Assembly: GCA_964617665.1 (NCBI GenBank)
Contig: CAZUAH010000624.1
Location: 1 to 7,826, forward strand
Reading direction: 5' to 3'
Source: JADHUC01 sp964617665
GTDB taxonomy: Bacteria > Planctomycetota > Planctomycetia > Pirellulales > Pirellulaceae
Length of the DNA: 7,826 bases
The notes below the pieces were generated by a model. That model worked only from the letters and a program-made list of their open reading frames with translations, did no database searches and was not told where the DNA came from. Position 1 is the stretch's first letter; each line of letters starts with the position of its first letter. Positions 6,414 to 7,826 of this stretch are shown here, in pieces. Both the position numbers and the translations under genes were made by a program.

Positions 6414-6475
6414 TCCAACGAAGGAATGGTTCGGACATCAGGTTCTGGTTGATGTAGTCTGAACCGGCAGTTGGA
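6414..6475 (-). ncRNA. Y RNA-like unit Y1, minimal hairpin form
   Basis: This is the first and shortest unit of the array (62 bases). The terminal stem TCCAAC/GTTGGA is 6 bp. Internal loop strands are TGCC and ATTCCTTC, and the inner helix GGTTC/GAACC is 5 bp. A slightly divergent AGACTACAT follows, whose ACATCA pairs with TGATGT to form a simple hairpin with a 9-base loop. It lacks any tRNA or rRNA module and therefore defines the shared core of the family: terminal stem, asymmetric loop, inner stem. It begins 7 bases after the tRNA-Cys 3' end. Confidence 0.75.
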
Positions 6476-6482
6476 CAGTCAG

Positions 6483-6553
6483 AGACGCCGGTGGGAGTCG
6501 AACCCACTTCGACCGGGTTGCAGCCGGTTGCCGTGCCGTCTGGCTCCAGCGTC
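6483..6553 (-). tRNA. tRNA-Cys (GCA)
   Basis: This is a standard linear tRNA of 71 bases. The acceptor is GACGCTG/CGGCGTC (7 pairs, one G-U) and the D arm GCC-AGACGGCAC-GGC. The anticodon arm is ACCGG-CTGCAAC-CCGGT with anticodon GCA, the variable loop is 4 bases, and the T arm is GTGGG-TTCGACT-CCCAC. Discriminator U73 is the hallmark of cysteine tRNAs. CCA is not encoded. It leads the Y RNA array by 7 bases, so its 3' processing would also free the first Y unit. Confidence 0.95.
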
Positions 6554-6558
6554 CAAGT

Positions 6559-6578
6559 GCCCGCTCCGGGGAACGGGC
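6559..6578 (-). other. Hairpin just upstream of tRNA-Cys
   Basis: On the minus strand GCCCGTTC pairs with GAGCGGGC (8 bp, one G-U) around a CCCG loop, 5 bases before the tRNA-Cys 5' end. No T-run follows, so it is probably a transcript leader hairpin rather than a terminator. It may mark the start region of the tRNA-Cys/Y RNA transcript. Confidence 0.4.
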
Positions 6579-6600
6579 GATGTCTTATTCCTTATCTCTA

Positions 6601-6629
6601 AAAGTAGTCGTCGCGATTGACGCCATCAA
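6601..6629 (-). promoter_or_regulatory. Candidate promoter of the tRNA-Cys/Y RNA/rsr unit
   Basis: On the minus strand TTGATG (complement of 6624-6629) and TACTTT (complement of 6601-6606) are separated by exactly 17 bases, resembling a sigma-70 -35/-10 pair with 4 and 3 matches respectively. The predicted start, near 6594, lies about 40 bases before tRNA-Cys. It follows directly on the SEC-C terminator hairpin, which fits a new transcription unit starting here. Confidence 0.4.
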
Positions 6630-6648
6630 AAGCGGCCTGATTTCAGGC
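6626..6648 (-). terminator. Terminator-like hairpin overlapping the end of the SEC-C gene
   Basis: Read on the minus strand, GCCTGA-AA-TCAGGC is followed by CGCTTTTGA. It forms a compact stem with a short T-run inside the last codons of the SEC-C gene, including its stop. The short T-run makes efficiency uncertain. Confidence 0.5.
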
Positions 6649-6793
6649 AGCACATCTTGAAGCGCTTACCGCTGCCGCATGGGCAAGGATCGTTACGTCC
6701 GAGCTTCTCCTCCAGCAACTTGTCGCCGTGAACGATTCGGATACCGCGTTTGACTTGCGTCTCGGATGGGTATCCCCTTCGGCGCTTGCTCAT
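6626..6793 (-). CDS. Very small SEC-C zinc-binding protein
   Basis: The 55-residue protein starts MSKRRRGYPSETQVKRGI and ends with a SEC-C motif, GRNDPCPCGSGKRFKMCCL. Its CxC-x8-CC set binds one zinc ion, as known from the SecA C terminus and from many stand-alone proteins. SEC-C modules usually mediate contacts with ribosomes or SecB-like partners. The rest is basic. The start is uncertain. The ATG at 6791-6793 has no good ribosome binding site. An in-frame GTG at 6842-6844 preceded by GGAAAGG would add 17 residues. The longer open frame reaching 6955 overlaps a tRNA gene and is rejected. It lies between two tRNA-Arg genes and the Y RNA array, all on the same strand. Confidence 0.8.
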   Translation of the reverse strand: MSKRRRGYPSETQVKRGIRIVHGDKLLEEKLGRNDPCPCGSGKRFKMCCLKSGRF

Positions 6794-6880
6794 CGTCTCG
6801 AAAAAAACGACTGTTCGTTGAAGTTGCGTCTGGACATGGTACACCTTGCCTTTCCATACAGTTGCCACGACGTCGACCAG

Positions 6881-6953
6881 TGTCCCAGCCAGGAATCGAA
6901 CCTGGTCTACGAGCTTCGCGGGCTCGCGTGCGAATCCGGCACACTCCAAGGAC
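6881..6953 (-). tRNA. tRNA with anticodon GCG (arginine by codon)
   Basis: This is a linear tRNA of 73 bases. The acceptor is GTCCTTG/CTGGGAC (one T-T mismatch), the D arm GTGT-GCCGGATTC-GCAC, the anticodon arm CGAGC-CCGCGAA-GCTCG, the variable loop TAGA, and the T arm CCAGG-TTCGATT-CCTGG; the discriminator is A and no CCA is encoded. The anticodon reads CGC (Arg). Bacteria normally read CGC with an A34 tRNA, and position 33 is C instead of the near-universal U, so function is less certain than for its neighbour. Confidence 0.85.
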
Positions 6954-6967
6954 ATATTGTTTCGCAG

Positions 6968-7039
6968 TACCCCGCCGAGGAGTTGAACCCCGTCTTGCGG
7001 TTCCGAAGACCGCCGTGCTGTCCGTCACACTCGCAAGGC
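6968..7039 (-). tRNA. tRNA-Arg (TCG)
   Basis: This is a linear tRNA of 72 bases. The acceptor GCCTTGC/GCGGGGT has 7 pairs, three of them G-U. The D arm is GTGT-GACGGACA-GCAC and the anticodon arm GCGGT-CTTCGGA-ACCGC with anticodon TCG, reading CGA. The variable loop is AAGA and the T arm CGGGG-TTCAACT-CCTCG. The discriminator is A and CCA is not encoded. It lies 14 bases upstream of the GCG tRNA, so the two are probably one transcript. Confidence 0.88.
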
Positions 7040-7049
7040 ATGAAATCGA

Positions 7050-7077
7050 GAACCGGCGACTGGCTGATCGCCGGTTC
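7050..7077 (-). terminator. Strong hairpin between the SPFH gene and tRNA-Arg
   Basis: GAACCGGCGA pairs perfectly with TCGCCGGTTC (10 bp, 8-base loop). On the minus strand it is followed by TCGATTT, a weak T-rich tail, so it may terminate the SPFH transcript or act as a processing hairpin before the tRNA pair. It lies 10 bases from the tRNA 5' end. Confidence 0.5.
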
Positions 7078-7105
7078 CCGAGTATTGACAGTTATCATTG
7101 GCTGT

Positions 7106-7128
7106 CGGTTCGCCTGTCTTACGAACCG
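7106..7128 (-). repeat. Inverted repeat spanning the SPFH stop codon
   Basis: CGGTTCG and CGAACCG (7 bp, perfect) flank a 9-base loop that contains the TAA stop codon. A further small hairpin (GACAG/CTGTC) lies at about 7087-7105. Together with the 7050-7077 hairpin they make the SPFH mRNA 3' end unusually structured. Confidence 0.4.
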
Positions 7129-7826
7129 GCCTGCTTGGCTTCCGCTCCGTCAAGAGCTAGGCCATTGTGGTCGAAACCAAAGTACAGTCGCGCGTTGGCG
7201 TTCTTCGCCAACTCGCGCAGCGTTTCCAGTTCTGCCAGCCTCAGTAGCGCCGGGTGTCCTTCCAACGCCTCGGCTGCCTTGACACGCTCCTCGTAGGCGC
7301 GTGCCTCGGCTTCGGCCTGGACCCGCAACGCCTCGGCATCCGCCTGTTCTCGCACACGGCGAGCTTCGGCTTCCGCCTCGGCCTCACGCCGCGTCGCCTC
7401 CGCTCGCGACTGGGCCTGGATCTGTTCGACCTCGGCCCGCGTCCGTGCCTCGACCAACTGGGCTTCGCTATTCCGCTCGGCCGCCAACACGCGGTTCATA
7501 ATCTCCTGGAGGTTTCCAGGGAAAATGAGGTCCTTCACGTCAGCTCGACGAATCGCTGCACCGTAGCCTGCCGCTGATTCCTTGACGTCGGATAGGATGT
7601 CCTCACTTAGCCGAGTTCGGTTCGTGAGGATTTCTTCCAAGGTCATCGAGGCCAGAGAACGCCGAGCTGCAAGCTGTACATCGCTGTACAGCCGGTCTGC
7701 GAAGTTCTCCACGGCGTGCATGGCCGTCTTCGGGTCGGTCACGCGAAACTGAACCAGGATGCTAACCCGGATAGCCACCTTGTCGGCCGTCAGGATTTCC
7801 TGGCCCTTAATCGTCAACTCACGCTG
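7119..7826 (-). CDS. SPFH/prohibitin-domain protein, 5' end outside window
   Basis: The visible 235 residues open in mid-gene (QRELTIKGQEILTADKVAIR), because the frame is open to the window edge; the TTG at 7815-7817 is not a real start. The segment up to about residue 120 (VQFRVTDPKTAMHAV, LAARRSLASMTLEEILTNR, AAIRRADVKDLIFPGNLQEIMNRVL) is the SPFH/band 7 core of the stomatin/slipin type. It is followed by about 70 residues of Ala/Glu/Arg-rich coiled coil (EAEAEARRVREQADAEALRV) and a short C-terminal tail. Such proteins oligomerise on the inner face of the membrane and organise membrane microdomains. The N-terminal membrane hairpin would lie outside the window. Nothing links it functionally to the tRNA/Y RNA block except position. 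Confidence 0.9.
   Translation of the reverse strand, partial: QRELTIKGQEILTADKVAIRVSILVQFRVTDPKTAMHAVENFADRLYSDVQLAARRSLASMTLEEILTNRTRLSEDILSDVKESAAGYGAAIRRADVKDLIFPGNLQEIMNRVLAAERNSEAQLVEARTRAEVEQIQAQSRAEATRREAEAEAEARRVREQADAEALRVQAEAEARAYEERVKAAEALEGHPALLRLAELETLRELAKNANARLYFGFDHNGLALDGAEAKQAGS

Noticed and set aside
5689..6418. Minus-strand open frames within the Y RNA array
   Set aside because: Their translations run through T-loop and acceptor sequences (for example GFESHRR, a usual tRNA artefact) and have no ribosome binding sites.
5557..6475. Self-cleaving ribozymes between tRNAs (HDV-like or hammerhead)
   Set aside because: I could not find the hammerhead core or an HDV-type nested pseudoknot in the shared element. 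The terminal-stem/internal-loop pattern fits a Y RNA better.
5540..6480. Repeated CATGTACTCC...CGGCAGTC and CGACGAAGG elements taken as a CRISPR array
   Set aside because: Repeats come as two different half-elements, spacing is irregular and the intervening sequence is tRNA- or rRNA-like. The halves pair with each other across the modules, which fits structured RNA and not CRISPR.
6728..7296. Plus-strand open frames across the tRNA-Arg and SPFH region
   Set aside because: They run antisense through two tRNAs, the SEC-C gene and the SPFH gene, with no ribosome binding site or recognisable protein features.

Overview
The window most resembles a chromosomal segment of a high-GC bacterium, probably a planctomycete. 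That assignment is an inference. It rests on a bacterial-type EF-Tu whose switch I lacks the usual RGITI and reads KTVTI, a form I associate with Planctomycetota, together with the overall gene content. Nearly all genes lie on the minus strand, so the window is best read from right to left. I see no insertion sequence, integrase, CRISPR array or phage structural gene.

Right end (7826 to about 6626): a 5'-truncated SPFH/prohibitin-type membrane-associated protein with a long Ala/Glu/Arg coiled coil. It is followed by three hairpins, two linear tRNA genes with arginine anticodons (TCG, then GCG with an unusual C33), and a very small SEC-C zinc-binding protein.

Centre (about 6630 to 3848) is the remarkable part. 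A possible promoter drives an ordinary tRNA-Cys(GCA). It is followed by seven tandem structured RNA units and then a Ro60/Rsr (TROVE plus VWA) gene with a strong ribosome binding site and its own terminator. Every unit is closed by a terminal helix whose sequence changes from unit to unit while pairing is kept. Each has the same asymmetric internal loop (TGCC on the 5' side, a C-C/T-TC tract on the 3' side) and a GGAG-TACAT element. This is the architecture expected of bacterial Y RNAs, the partners of Rsr. Four units carry tRNA modules in circularly permuted order: T arm and 3' acceptor strand first, a loop closing the acceptor stem, then 5' acceptor strand and D arm. A fifth carries a permuted, miniaturised copy of the helix 69-71 region of 23S rRNA, opened at the H69 loop. 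Two units carry simple hairpins. The array looks like a dedicated set of tRNA- and rRNA-mimicking Y RNAs made together with their Ro protein.

Left part: a convergent unknown plus-strand gene (3182-3646) with a two-hairpin leader. Then come minus-strand genes for a possible 18-codon leader peptide, an RbfA-like ribosome maturation factor, EF-Tu with a strong terminator, and a 3'-truncated metallophosphoesterase. Translation and RNA quality control are therefore the shared theme (RbfA, EF-Tu, tRNAs, Ro/Y RNA), but only the tRNA-Cys/Y array/rsr block clearly looks like one functional unit.
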